Positions 26,141 to 34,783 of a stretch of DNA of 64,000 nucleotides are shown here, in pieces. The notes under the pieces are model-generated. The model saw only the letters and a list, made by a program, of their open reading frames with translations, searched no databases and was not told the origin of the DNA. Numbering within the stretch: position 1 is the stretch's first letter; the number at the start of each line of letters is the position of its first letter. This DNA is from HGM10836 sp964430375. GTDB taxonomy: Bacteria > Bacillota_I > Bacilli_A > RF39 > UBA660. The translations under genes were made by a program, and so were the position numbers. The stretch covers positions 1 through 64,000 of the forward strand of contig CAYSEZ010000001.1 in assembly GCA_964430375.1 (NCBI GenBank), read 5' to 3'.

Positions 26141-27207
26141 TCTAACCACAATCCTTCATTTTGTAATTTATTTTGAGTACTTACGTGTTCACTATAAGTT
26201 TTATTAAAATATAATTTATTATTTTTATCTGATACAAAGTAATAATAATCTGTATCTATTGGATTAACTACAGCTTCTATTGCATCGCTACTAGGAGCAC
26301 TTATTGGACCAATAGGTACAAGTACTGGGTTATCTCCTCTTGTATTATATGAGTTCTTACTATCAATATCTTTTTGAAGTAATTCACTATCCATATCTTT
26401 TTTAACTCCATAATAAGAAGTAACACAACTTCCTAAAGCCATACCTATATCCATTCTATTTAAGAATACACTAGCTATATTTTTAAAGTCATCACTGTTT
26501 ACTCCTTCACTTTGAGTTACTGATGCAATTGTAAGTATTTCATGTATATTTTTATTATTAAGTTTATCTTTATATATAGATAAAACACTATCCATTTTAT
26601 CAAGCATAACAGTAAATATTTCTTCTACAGAAGAATCTTTATTTATAAAATATGTATCTGGATATAAATATCCTTCTAGTGAATAATATATATTACTATT
26701 TTTTATATCACTAGTAATAAACCAATATTTATCTATTAAAGTATCTAAATATGTTTTATCTTTTAATTTATTCATTACATCATCATAATTATTATTAGTA
26801 TTTTCTTCAATTAAAGTAGCAACTTTTCTCATATTTATACCTTCATTAAAAGTAATAGATACTATATTAGTGTTTTCTCCACCTTCTTCTAGAACATCTA
26901 CTATTTCTTTTAAATTCATATCTTTATTAAATGTATAACCTGCTGCATATATATTATCTATCTTTCTAATTTTTATATAAAGATAGAAAAATTTTTCATT
27001 TCTAATAAGATTATTTTCTTTTAAAATACTTGCTATATCATAAGTACTAGATCCACTAGGTATTATAACATTAACTTCTTCATTTTTGTTTTCTACACTA
27101 GACATATTATAACCAATAATGATAGTAAAAATACCAATAATAATAAATATAAAAATAATTAATAAATATAAAACTTTTTTCTTAAGTTTTTTACGCTTTT
27201 TCTTCAT
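26134..27207 (-). CDS. mltG: Endolytic murein transglycosylase MltG
   Basis: Cuts nascent glycan strands and helps set their length. It has a basic N terminus and one membrane helix (about residues 12-32), a LysM-like subdomain (IIPSGSSTYDIASILKEN), then the YceG catalytic domain with Glu in VTQSEG and the ASVFLNRMD segment. ATG 27207 (MKKKRKKLKKK) is preferred over TTG 27246, which would add 13 uncharged residues in front of the basic stretch. It overlaps the DUF1292 gene by 17 bases. About 357 residues, normal for the family. Confidence 0.95.
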   Translation of the reverse strand: MKKKRKKLKKKVLYLLIIFIFIIIGIFTIIIGYNMSSVENKNEEVNVIIPSGSSTYDIASILKENNLIRNEKFFYLYIKIRKIDNIYAAGYTFNKDMNLKEIVDVLEEGGENTNIVSITFNEGINMRKVATLIEENTNNNYDDVMNKLKDKTYLDTLIDKYWFITSDIKNSNIYYSLEGYLYPDTYFINKDSSVEEIFTVMLDKMDSVLSIYKDKLNNKNIHEILTIASVTQSEGVNSDDFKNIASVFLNRMDIGMALGSCVTSYYGVKKDMDSELLQKDIDSKNSYNTRGDNPVLVPIGPISAPSSDAIEAVVNPIDTDYYYFVSDKNNKLYFNKTYSEHVSTQNKLQNEGLWLEW

Positions 27208-27484
27208 TACTATTATTTTCTTGAATAACCCTAAGGGCAGTTTCAATTACCTTCCATTCTTTTTCAGTAGTAATAGGTTCTAATTTCATATAATCATTTT
27301 CCCTAGTCACAATAGAACCATAAGCCTTTAAATTACCATTTTCATCCATTTCATTATCTGTATATGCTAAATATGTTTTACCTGTTTCATTAGATTCAAA
27401 TTCAAGTAATTTATAAAAAGTTTTTTCTTCTCCTTCTTCATTAAAACCTATAAACATATCATCAGTTAATTCTTTTTTATCCAT
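27191..27484 (-). CDS. DUF1292 protein (YrzB-like)
   Basis: A 97-residue acidic protein of the DUF1292 family, with the typical pattern of short beta strands: EEKTFYKLLEFESNETGKTY, YLAYTD, then LEPITTEKEWKVIE. The molecular role of the family is unknown. Placement between ruvX and mltG matches Bacillus yrzB exactly. Confidence 0.9.
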   Translation of the reverse strand: MDKKELTDDMFIGFNEEGEEKTFYKLLEFESNETGKTYLAYTDNEMDENGNLKAYGSIVTRENDYMKLEPITTEKEWKVIETALRVIQENNSNEEKA

Positions 27485-27488
27485 AATA

Positions 27489-27899
27489 TTATTCCTTTCT
27501 ATCTAAATATGATTGAAGTATCACAACAGCAGAAACCCCATCTATTACTTTTTTTCTTTTTTTTCTACTCATATTAGCACTTATTAAAGTACTTTCTGCT
27601 AGTTTAGTAGTTAGTCTTTCATCTTCTAGAAGTACTTCGATACCTGTTATTTCTTCTAATTTTTCTTTAAATTCAATTGTTTCAGTACTTCTCCAACCAC
27701 AAGTATTATCCATATTTTTAGGTAAACCAAGTACTATTTTAGAAACATTTTCTTTTTTTACTATATCATTTACTACATTAAGTAATTTATTAACATCAGT
27801 ATAACTAATATTATCATAAAAAGATGCAACTATTCCTAATTTATCTGATAAAGAAATACCTAATGTTTTTGTACCTAAATCAAGTCCTAAATATCTCAT
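27489..27899 (-). CDS. ruvX: Holliday-junction-resolvase-like / pre-16S rRNA nuclease (YqgF/RuvX)
   Basis: RNase H-fold protein implicated in 16S rRNA 5' maturation. The 136-residue sequence begins MRYLGLDLGTKTLGISLSD with the first catalytic Asp, has IVLGLPKNMD and ends with DERLTT...DGVSAVVILQSYL carrying the remaining acidic residues. Its start overlaps the ireB stop as ATGA. Identification is secure. Confidence 0.95.
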   Translation of the reverse strand: MRYLGLDLGTKTLGISLSDKLGIVASFYDNISYTDVNKLLNVVNDIVKKENVSKIVLGLPKNMDNTCGWRSTETIEFKEKLEEITGIEVLLEDERLTTKLAESTLISANMSRKKRKKVIDGVSAVVILQSYLDRKE

Positions 27900-28144
27900 A
27901 AATCCCTTAAATAATCCTTTAAAAGTGCTTCTAGTATTTCATCTCTATTAATTTTAGATATTTTATTTTTAGAATTTTTATAATCAGTTATATAAGATAA
28001 ATCTCCATTTAAAAGATATCCTACTATTTGATTTATTCCATTATAACCTTCTTCTTCTAAAGCATTTTTTACATTTATTAAAGTTTCAGTAATTGTATAA
28101 TTACTTTTATCTGTAAATTCATATATATTAATATCACTGTTCAA
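27896..28144 (-). CDS. ireB: IreB family regulatory protein (DUF965)
   Basis: An 82-residue protein matching IreB/YrzL: an N-terminal Thr-containing ITETLINVKNALEEEGYNG followed by INQIVGYLLNGDLSYIT and a basic/acidic C terminus RDEILEALLKDYLRDL. In Enterococcus IreB is phosphorylated by the PASTA kinase IreK and affects cephalosporin resistance. First gene of the ireB-ruvX-DUF1292-mltG-trmR unit, with a promoter at 28176-28204. Confidence 0.93.
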   Translation of the reverse strand: MNSDINIYEFTDKSNYTITETLINVKNALEEEGYNGINQIVGYLLNGDLSYITDYKNSKNKISKINRDEILEALLKDYLRDL

Positions 28145-28175
28145 AATATCACCTCTTCTAATTTATACATTACAT

Positions 28176-28204
28176 ATTCTAACATTTTTTTTATATTTTA
28201 TCAA
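28176..28204 (-). promoter_or_regulatory. Promoter of the ireB-ruvX-mltG-trmR unit
   Basis: On the minus strand TTGATA (28199-28204), a 17-base spacer and TAGAAT (28176-28181) with an extended TGT before it. Confidence 0.62.
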
Positions 28205-28235
28205 GTAATATAGTACAATTTTTAATACCATATAA

Positions 28236-29405
28236 TTAATTAGCTTTATTATTATAAATTGCTTTATTATATACTTTTAATATATTATTAGCAAAATTAC
28301 TTAAAGAATATTTATTAACAGAAGAAATGGTATTTTGTTTTAATTTATTTAATTTATCATTATTTTTATATAAATATAATACTTTATTAATATAATCATT
28401 TTTATTATTAAATAAATAACCATTATAACCATTTTTAATTATTTCTTTAAAAACATCACATTTAATACATAAAACGGGTAAACCACTAGATAAAGATTCA
28501 ATTACTGTTAAACCTTGTGTTTCACTGGTGCTGCTGGTTACAAATATATTACTCATTTGATAATAATTATTAATTATATCATGTGATACTTTTCCTAGAA
28601 AAATAATACTATTTTCTTTTTTATTTTGTTTAACTTTATATTTTAATTCTTCTTCTAATGGGCCTGTTCCTACTATTAAGAGTTTAATATTAGGATAAAT
28701 ATTAGATATTAAGAAATGAGAATCTATCAAAAATTCAATATTTTTTTCATATCCAATTCTACCTACCCATAATATAATAAAATCTTCTTTTTTTAAATTT
28801 ATTTTTTTATTTAATACTTCTTTATTAACATTTGAAAATTTATCTAAATCTATACCAGTAGGTACTATATTAATATTATTTTTAATTTTATAATTATCTA
28901 ATAATAATTTTTTTATTTTTTTAGTTGGTACAATAATCTCATTTATTATTTTATCATTATAATAAGAAGAAATTAATTTTGATATAAAAATATTAGTAAT
29001 TTTATTAAGATGACCTTTAGTAATATAGTTTAATACATCATCATATTTTGTATGGAATGTTTGTATAAAAGGGATATTTAGTTTTTTAGCCATACTTTTT
29101 CCAAATCTACCAATAGTAAATTCAGTATGAGAATGGATAATATCTAAGTTTAAATTTTCTATTATTTTTTCACATTTTTTTGGATAAGTTAAACGTAATT
29201 TAAAATCATTTATATTTGTTTTAGTACTAGGAATCTTTATAATATTTTTTTCATTTAAGTATTTTTTTATTTTACTATTTCCATTAGGTATAATAATATA
29301 AACAGTATTTCCTTCTTTTTCTAAAGCAAGTTTTAAGTTTTTTACTGATTCTACCATACCACTTATATATGTATCATAAACATCTAAAAAAAAGCCTACT
29401 TTCAT
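28236..29405 (-). CDS. Glycosyltransferase family 4 (diacylglycerol glucosyltransferase-like)
   Basis: A 389-residue GT-B enzyme. The acceptor side has the early GMVESVKNLKLALEKEGN and SHTEFTIGRFGKSMAKK, and the donor side has ILWVGRIGYEKNIEFLI, LLIVGTGPLEEEL and the E-x7-E motif ETQGLTVIE. The pattern fits monoglucosyl-diacylglycerol synthases of Mollicutes and streptococci, which make the glycolipid used as membrane lipid and LTA anchor. It would fit with the LTA-synthase-like gene at 8153. The acceptor is inferred, not proven. Confidence 0.9.
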   Translation of the reverse strand: MKVGFFLDVYDTYISGMVESVKNLKLALEKEGNTVYIIIPNGNSKIKKYLNEKNIIKIPSTKTNINDFKLRLTYPKKCEKIIENLNLDIIHSHTEFTIGRFGKSMAKKLNIPFIQTFHTKYDDVLNYITKGHLNKITNIFISKLISSYYNDKIINEIIVPTKKIKKLLLDNYKIKNNINIVPTGIDLDKFSNVNKEVLNKKINLKKEDFIILWVGRIGYEKNIEFLIDSHFLISNIYPNIKLLIVGTGPLEEELKYKVKQNKKENSIIFLGKVSHDIINNYYQMSNIFVTSSTSETQGLTVIESLSSGLPVLCIKCDVFKEIIKNGYNGYLFNNKNDYINKVLYLYKNNDKLNKLKQNTISSVNKYSLSNFANNILKVYNKAIYNNKAN

Positions 29406-29454
29406 TTCATCACCTAATTAAATCTATGATATAAAGCTTTAATTATTTTAAATA

Positions 29455-29475
29455 AAAAAGGTTTTAAACCTTTTT
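29455..29475 (-). terminator. Terminator of the dCMP deaminase gene
   Basis: Palindrome AAAAAGGTTT/AAACCTTTTT; on the minus strand the hairpin runs into a T tract just past the stop at 29478. Confidence 0.6.
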
Positions 29476-29477
29476 AC

Positions 29478-29963
29478 TTATATATCTAATTCAATTTTTT
29501 TATTTGAGTTTAATTTTTTATATTTTACACCACATATATCAAGCATTTTTTTTGATGCAATAACAGAATCTGTATCTTTATATTTGTCAGATAAATATAT
29601 TATTTCTTTTATGCCTGATTGAATTATTAATTTAGTACATTCATTACATGGAAATAAATCTACATATATTTTAGCGTTTTCTAAGTCTTTTCTAGAACCT
29701 CTGTAATTTAATATAGCATTCATTTCAGCATGACATACATAAAAATATTTTGTATTAAGGGGATTACCTTCTCTATCCCACGGAAAATCATCATCATTAA
29801 AACCATTTGGTGCACCATTATATCCAATAGAAAGTATTCTGTTATCTAGTCCTACAATGCACGCTCCAACTGTGGTATTTGGATCTTTACTTCTTTTTGA
29901 AGAAAGTTTTGCTATCCCCATAAAATATTCATCCCAAGTTAAATAATCTTTTCTTTTATTCAT
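29478..29963 (-). CDS. comEB: Deoxycytidylate deaminase (ComEB-like)
   Basis: Deaminates dCMP to dUMP in the pyrimidine deoxynucleotide pathway. It is a 161-residue Zn enzyme with H78-A-E80 (CHAEMNAI) and the Cys pair C106/C109 (PCNEC) as ligands and Glu80 as proton shuttle. It opens with RKDYLTWDEYFMGIA and DPNTTVGACIV, typical of the family. It overlaps the upstream membrane protein gene by 8 bases. The symbol follows the Bacillus homologue; a competence role is not implied. Confidence 0.95.
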   Translation of the reverse strand: MNKRKDYLTWDEYFMGIAKLSSKRSKDPNTTVGACIVGLDNRILSIGYNGAPNGFNDDDFPWDREGNPLNTKYFYVCHAEMNAILNYRGSRKDLENAKIYVDLFPCNECTKLIIQSGIKEIIYLSDKYKDTDSVIASKKMLDICGVKYKKLNSNKKIELDI

Positions 29964-30507
29964 AAACTACTCCTTTTGTATTTAATACTATTTTACCCTC
30001 TATAGTTTTTTTGGTTATTACTATTAATATATCTACAAATGATATTAACATAACTATTAAAGTTAATATATTAATAGGACTTCTAGCTAAATATACACCT
30101 AAACCTGATATAAAGGTAAATACTATAAATCTAATATAATTTTTAGTTATTATATTTTGACCACCTACTATACCAAGTAATATGGTGATAATAATATATA
30201 TTTTTTTATCAATTATTGTTTCTTTAGTAAAATCTTTTTTAGTTATAGTTTTATTTAATTTTTTTAATTCAATTAATTGTTTAATTAAAATAACTATATT
30301 TGCAATTAATACTAGAGAAAATAAAGTTAATAATATATATCCTATAACATGTTTTAACTTAGTATCTAATGGTTTCATAATAGGAAATGGTAATAAATTT
30401 ATATTAAGTTCAGTACTTATTACTATTACTATTGGTATAAATATAAATGCTACAGTAGTAAAGTTATTTTTTAGTTTGTTTTCTAAATTAGATATTTCTT
30501 TATTCAT
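29956..30507 (-). CDS. Polytopic membrane protein of unknown function
   Basis: About 183 residues with four to five membrane helices. ATG 30507 is chosen because AAGGAG sits 7 bases upstream; an in-frame upstream start at 30546 has no such site. The segment IITILLGIVGGQNIITKNYI followed by FIVFTFISGLGV loosely resembles a TM2-type helical hairpin, but the match is weak. It overlaps comEB by 8 bases. No function can be named. Confidence 0.82.
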   Translation of the reverse strand: MNKEISNLENKLKNNFTTVAFIFIPIVIVISTELNINLLPFPIMKPLDTKLKHVIGYILLTLFSLVLIANIVILIKQLIELKKLNKTITKKDFTKETIIDKKIYIIITILLGIVGGQNIITKNYIRFIVFTFISGLGVYLARSPINILTLIVMLISFVDILIVITKKTIEGKIVLNTKGVVYE

Positions 30508-30587
30508 ATTTGACTCCTTAATTATTATATAATGTATATTTGTCACGATATTTATTGATTTATAATCTTATAATTTTTCTATAATGT

Positions 30588-32840
30588 TTACTCTCTATTT
30601 AATGCTTCAACTATATTTTTTCTACTTGCTAATCTTGAAGGAAGCGTTCCTCCGATTAAAGTTATAATTATACTTATTAAAATCATTATAATCATATGGG
30701 TTATATTAATTTTAGCAATGCCTTCTAAAGATGTTAAATTTTCTAAAATAATATTGGTAGGAATAATAAGTAATTTAGTAATTAATATTCCAAGTATACC
30801 AGATGTTAAACCTATTAAAAAGTTTTCAGCATTAAACACTCTTTTTATATCTTTTTTTCTTGCTCCAAGAGATCTTAATATTCCTATTTCTTTAGTTCTT
30901 TCAAGTACACTTATATAAGTAATTATGCCTATCATTATACTAGAAACTATAAGTGATATAGCAGAAAATGCCACTAGAACGTAGGTTATACCATCTATTA
31001 AACTACTGGTTAATTCTACTGCTGTTTTAGCTAAATCTTTATATATAATTTTATCATTATTTTCATTATATTTATCTAAATAATTTATTATTTTTTCTTT
31101 ACTTTCTTTATTCTTTGGATAAATACTTATTAAATAAGGAATATCTAGCCCTCCGAAATAAACTAAGTTTTGAGTTTTTTCTTCTTCTGTTAAACTTTGC
31201 ATAGATATTACACTAGTATTACTATTTATTTGATCTTTTACTATTTTAGAATTGCTATTTTTTTCTATTATATATTCCATTAATGAATCAGTATATAATA
31301 TTTTTCCATTAGAGTTTGATGTAAGGGTATTTTCTGTTACTGCGATTTTATTATCATCTTTTGCTTTTATTACTCCGACTACTTTTAAAATAATAGAATC
31401 TTTACTATTATACATTTCTTCTAAATTACTATTAGAAGTATATATATCATTAGTTTTAATATAATAATCATCATTTAATATTATTCTTATTTCTTTACCT
31501 ATTAATTTATTTATATCTATTTTATCATCAGTAATATTAAATATTTTAAGTATATTTTTATCTAATCTATTATTACTATCTAATTCTATTAATATTTCAT
31601 TTTTATTTTTAGGAAAAGATCCTTCTAGAAGATTATAACCATTTTTTAAATAAGAATTATTATTATCTATTTCTTTAGGTAACGAAGTAAAAGAAGATGT
31701 GTCTATAACTACTATGTTATTATCTTGTTTTACTAGTGCATTAATTTTTACATATCTATTATAGGTTATACCTTCGATTAAGGTTTTATCTATATTTTCT
31801 AAGTAATTTAAATACTCTTTAGTTATATTATTAGTGTGAGTTTCATTAGTAGTATTATAAGAATATACTTTAGTTTCATCTATATTTTCATTTGAATTAG
31901 TATTATCTAATATAGTAGTTTCTTCATTTATTAATATAGGAAATGATGATAATGTTTTTGTTTCAAATTTATTTATTTGAATATCAAATCCATTAGATAA
32001 AGCAAGAATAAGTAATATACCTATAATTCCAATACTTGATGCAAATGAGGTAAGAAAACTTCTGCCTTTTTTAGCAAATATATTATTAAGTGATAATTTT
32101 AATGCTGTAAAAAAGTTCATTGAAGTTCTTTTTATTTTATAAGTTTGATTATTTTCTATATCATTAAATGGATTAGAATCACTTACTACTTTTCCATCTT
32201 TTAAATTAATTATTCTTGTAGAATAGATTTTAGCAAGTTCTTCATTATGGGTTACCATAATAACTAATTTATCTTTGGATATTTCTTTTATTAAATCCAT
32301 AATATCTTTACTTGTTTTAGTATCAAGTGCTCCGGTTGGTTCATCTGCGAGTATTATTTTAGGATTCGTTACTATTGCTCTTGCTATTGCAACTCTTTGT
32401 TTTTCACCACCAGATAATTTGTTAGGTTTTTTATGTATATGTTCTTTTAAACCTACTTTTTCTAAAGCTAAAAGTGCTCTTTTTTTTCTTTCTTTTTTTG
32501 ATATTCCACTTAATGATAAACTCATTTCTACATTACTTAATATAGATATATGAGGTATCAAATTATAATTTTGAAATATAAATCCTATTAAATTATTTCT
32601 ATAGGCATCAAAATCTTTATCTTTATATTTTTTAGTGGATACTCCATTTATTATAATATCTCCACTGGTATATTTATCTAAACCACCAACTATATTTAAA
32701 AACGTTGTTTTACCTGAGCCAGATGGACCCAGTATTGATACAAATTCATTTTCTCTAAATTTTAAATTAATATTATCTAATGCTTTTTGATTAAAATTTC
32801 CTGTTTTATAATCTTTACATATTTTTTTTAATTCTAACAT
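30588..32840 (-). CDS. ABC transporter, fused ATPase and FtsX-like permease (MacB-type)
   Basis: A 750-residue fusion. The ATPase (about 1-225) has Walker A GPSGSGKTT, signature LSGGEKQRVAIARA, Walker B ILADEPTGALD and the switch His in VMVTHNEEL. After a helix near 265-290 comes an outer region of about 300 residues, then three helices with ALVAFSAISLIVSSIMIG, TKEIGILRSLGARKKDIKRV and the C-terminal GGTLPSRLASRKNIVEALNR. The layout is that of MacB-like mechanotransmitters and peptide exporters. No fusion protein or response regulator is adjacent. Substrate unknown. Confidence 0.94.
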   Translation of the reverse strand: MLELKKICKDYKTGNFNQKALDNINLKFRENEFVSILGPSGSGKTTFLNIVGGLDKYTSGDIIINGVSTKKYKDKDFDAYRNNLIGFIFQNYNLIPHISILSNVEMSLSLSGISKKERKKRALLALEKVGLKEHIHKKPNKLSGGEKQRVAIARAIVTNPKIILADEPTGALDTKTSKDIMDLIKEISKDKLVIMVTHNEELAKIYSTRIINLKDGKVVSDSNPFNDIENNQTYKIKRTSMNFFTALKLSLNNIFAKKGRSFLTSFASSIGIIGILLILALSNGFDIQINKFETKTLSSFPILINEETTILDNTNSNENIDETKVYSYNTTNETHTNNITKEYLNYLENIDKTLIEGITYNRYVKINALVKQDNNIVVIDTSSFTSLPKEIDNNNSYLKNGYNLLEGSFPKNKNEILIELDSNNRLDKNILKIFNITDDKIDINKLIGKEIRIILNDDYYIKTNDIYTSNSNLEEMYNSKDSIILKVVGVIKAKDDNKIAVTENTLTSNSNGKILYTDSLMEYIIEKNSNSKIVKDQINSNTSVISMQSLTEEEKTQNLVYFGGLDIPYLISIYPKNKESKEKIINYLDKYNENNDKIIYKDLAKTAVELTSSLIDGITYVLVAFSAISLIVSSIMIGIITYISVLERTKEIGILRSLGARKKDIKRVFNAENFLIGLTSGILGILITKLLIIPTNIILENLTSLEGIAKINITHMIIMILISIIITLIGGTLPSRLASRKNIVEALNRE

Positions 32841-32906
32841 ATTGTTCTCCTTATTAGTTTTATATTTTTTTATTATGAATATATTTATTATAAAGGATGT
32901 GTTTTA

Positions 32907-33110
32907 ATGAAATATGTATTTATTATTTTAATTACATTAAATAATTATTTATCATTTAATATTCCAATTTTAAATAATATAACAAATAAAGAAGAAACAA
33001 AAGAAGTTATTAATAAAGAAAATAAAAATGGTATGTTAATAGGGATACTTGGAAGTCTTATAATTATTGAGATTGCTTTAATATATAAGAAGAAAAAAAT
33101 TAAATTATAA
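32907..33110 (+). CDS. Small exported/membrane protein (67 residues)
   Basis: A plus-strand gene diverging from the ABC transporter. An AAAGGATG binding site lies 6-8 bases upstream of the ATG. The N terminus MKYVFIILITLNNYLSFNIP looks like a short signal sequence; a polar Asn/Glu/Lys-rich middle follows, then a C-terminal helix (GMLIGILGSLIIIEIALIY) and a basic tail KKKKIKL. This is the shape of a wall-sorting substrate but there is no LPxTG-like motif before the helix. It ends exactly one base before the convergent membrane gene. Real gene likely; function unknown. Confidence 0.6.
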   Translation: MKYVFIILITLNNYLSFNIPILNNITNKEETKEVINKENKNGMLIGILGSLIIIEIALIYKKKKIKL

Positions 33111-33413
33111 TTATTTTCTTCTTATTAAATATTTAACTAAATAAAATAGAAATACTATAAATACTCCTAGTAGTAACCATGATAATAAATCATATACAAT
33201 ACCGCTGGTGTATTTACTTAATAAATTAAATATTGAAGTAGGAAAATGATTATTTATTACTTTATTTAAATCATTCATTCCTAAGTGATCTCCAATATAG
33301 TGAATTATTCTTAAAAATATTTCTATAATTCCTATTAAATATACTATATATTTAACATCTTTTAATATAAAAATACCTAAAATTATTAATATTATTAATA
33401 TTGCTAAATCCAT
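33111..33413 (-). CDS. Small polytopic membrane protein of unknown function
   Basis: About 100 residues with three hydrophobic segments (about 1-17, 22-36 and 76-96) and a basic C terminus YLIRRK. The ATG at 33413 has GGAGG seven bases upstream and lies two bases after the stop of the F420-ligase-like gene; the longer start at 33443 would overlap that gene. Probably co-transcribed with it. No family recognised. Confidence 0.75.
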   Translation of the reverse strand: MDLAILIILIILGIFILKDVKYIVYLIGIIEIFLRIIHYIGDHLGMNDLNKVINNHFPTSIFNLLSKYTSGIVYDLLSWLLLGVFIVFLFYLVKYLIRRK

Positions 33414-33414
33414 A

Positions 33415-34608
33415 CTAATCCTCCAGTTTTGAATAGTTGTCAAAGTATCCTTTAATATATACTACTGGTGTTCCTTTGTCACCACTTCCACAAGTTAAAT
33501 CACATAAAGAACCTATTAAATCAGTTAAATGTCTAGGAGTTGTACCAAGTGAAGCCATATTGCCTTTTAAGTTTATATCTTTATTTTTTATTTCTTCAAT
33601 TACAGCATTTTGTAAATCTTTACCTCTTAAATTGCTATATTTAGAATCAGATAAATACTTTAACTTAATTTCATTAGGAACACCTTCTAAACCTTTAGTA
33701 TATGCCGGAGATACAACTGGATCTGCAAGTTCCCATATTTTACCTACTGGATCTTTAAAAGCACCATCACCATAGATTAAAACTTCAATATCTTTACCAG
33801 TTTTTTTCTTTAATAGATCGTGTATATCGTTAACTATTTTATCTCCTGTTCTAGGAAATAATTTTAGTTTTTCATCAGTCGATCTATTTGAACCTAAAAG
33901 CCCATATTTTTCATTATAACCACTACCAGATATGCTTTTATTCATTATATCAGTAAGGTCTAAAAGAGTTTTACATTTTCCTTCTAAACGTTTTTTTGTT
34001 TTTGTTCTAGTATGTATATCACAACATAATACTTCTTCTGTATAATTTAAAATTTCTTCTGGATTGTTAGAAAATATTATTTCTACTTCACAGTTTTCTT
34101 TTTCTATTATTTCTTTATATAACTTTACATAATTTACTCCAGTGAAAATATGTTTTTCATTTTCAAAATACTTATTATATGTTTCTTCATCTAATACATC
34201 CTTATAAGGATTAATATTATACTTATCAAGTAATTCTTCATCAAATAAGTGATTTCCTACTTCATCTTCTGGATATTTAAGCATTAAAGTAATTTTATCA
34301 AGTCCTCTAGCTATGCCAGATAAACATAAAGCAAAACGATTTCTACTTAAAATTGGAAATATTAATCCTACATGTCTTCCTTTAAACTTATTTTTAATAT
34401 CTAGACTTATATCATCTAAAGTTACAAAATTACCCTCACATCTTCCTACTACTGATTCAGTTATTGCAACGATGTCTTTATCATCAAAGCTTAAACCTAT
34501 TTCTTTTTGCGCTGTAAAAAGAGAGTCTACTACTATATTAACTAAATCATCATTTTCCATTATAATTGGAGTTCTTACTCCCATTGATATTGTTCCTATA
34601 TTTTTCAT
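33415..34608 (-). CDS. F420-0:gamma-glutamyl ligase-like protein (CofE family)
   Basis: A 397-residue protein of the CofE fold. It has the early DIVAITESVVGRCEGNFVTL, LIFPILSRNRFALCLSGIAR in mid-protein, and a late VLIYGDGAFKDPVGKIWELA, all typical of the ligase domain that adds glutamate to F420-0 in archaea and actinobacteria. No other F420 gene (cofC, cofD, cofG/H) is in the window and Bacillota of this kind are not expected to make F420, so the true substrate is unknown. It precedes a small membrane protein gene by one base. A mini-ORF with a strong binding site lies in its leader (34675-34692). Confidence 0.85.
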   Translation of the reverse strand: MKNIGTISMGVRTPIIMENDDLVNIVVDSLFTAQKEIGLSFDDKDIVAITESVVGRCEGNFVTLDDISLDIKNKFKGRHVGLIFPILSRNRFALCLSGIARGLDKITLMLKYPEDEVGNHLFDEELLDKYNINPYKDVLDEETYNKYFENEKHIFTGVNYVKLYKEIIEKENCEVEIIFSNNPEEILNYTEEVLCCDIHTRTKTKKRLEGKCKTLLDLTDIMNKSISGSGYNEKYGLLGSNRSTDEKLKLFPRTGDKIVNDIHDLLKKKTGKDIEVLIYGDGAFKDPVGKIWELADPVVSPAYTKGLEGVPNEIKLKYLSDSKYSNLRGKDLQNAVIEEIKNKDINLKGNMASLGTTPRHLTDLIGSLCDLTCGSGDKGTPVVYIKGYFDNYSKLED

Positions 34609-34674
34609 ATTTTTCCTCCTATCTTACAAAGTAATTTTATCATATTTTAAATATAAAAGTCTATAGTAGATTTA

Positions 34675-34692
34675 CTAACTTGTATTATTCAT
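34675..34692 (-). other. Five-codon leader mini-ORF upstream of the CofE-like gene
   Basis: On the minus strand ATG AAT AAT ACA AGT TAG, preceded by a strong GGAGG (34699-34703) at correct spacing and followed 66 bases later by the AGGAGG and ATG of the CofE-like gene. It could be a leader peptide or the remnant of a gene start. Translation is inferred only from the binding site. Confidence 0.35.
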
Positions 34693-34744
34693 TTTATACC
34701 TCCTACTAATATAAATATCAAAAAAAAGAAACATACCTGGTTTT

Positions 34745-34783
34745 TTCTAAAAAAAATTAAAAAAAGAATAGAAAATCCATTCT
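34745..34783 (-). terminator. Probable terminator of the pilin-like Cys-rich gene
   Basis: On the minus strand AGAAT and ATTCT pair around a 9-base loop and are followed by seven T, AA and eight T. The stem is weak but the T tract is long and it sits at the gene end. Confidence 0.45.

Noticed and set aside
32907..33110. LPxTG-type sorting signal in the 67-residue protein
   Set aside because: No LPxTG, NPxTG or related motif lies before the C-terminal helix.
34313..34666. Plus-strand open frame opposite the start of the CofE-like gene
   Set aside because: Antisense shadow; the minus-strand frame has clear family motifs and a good binding site.
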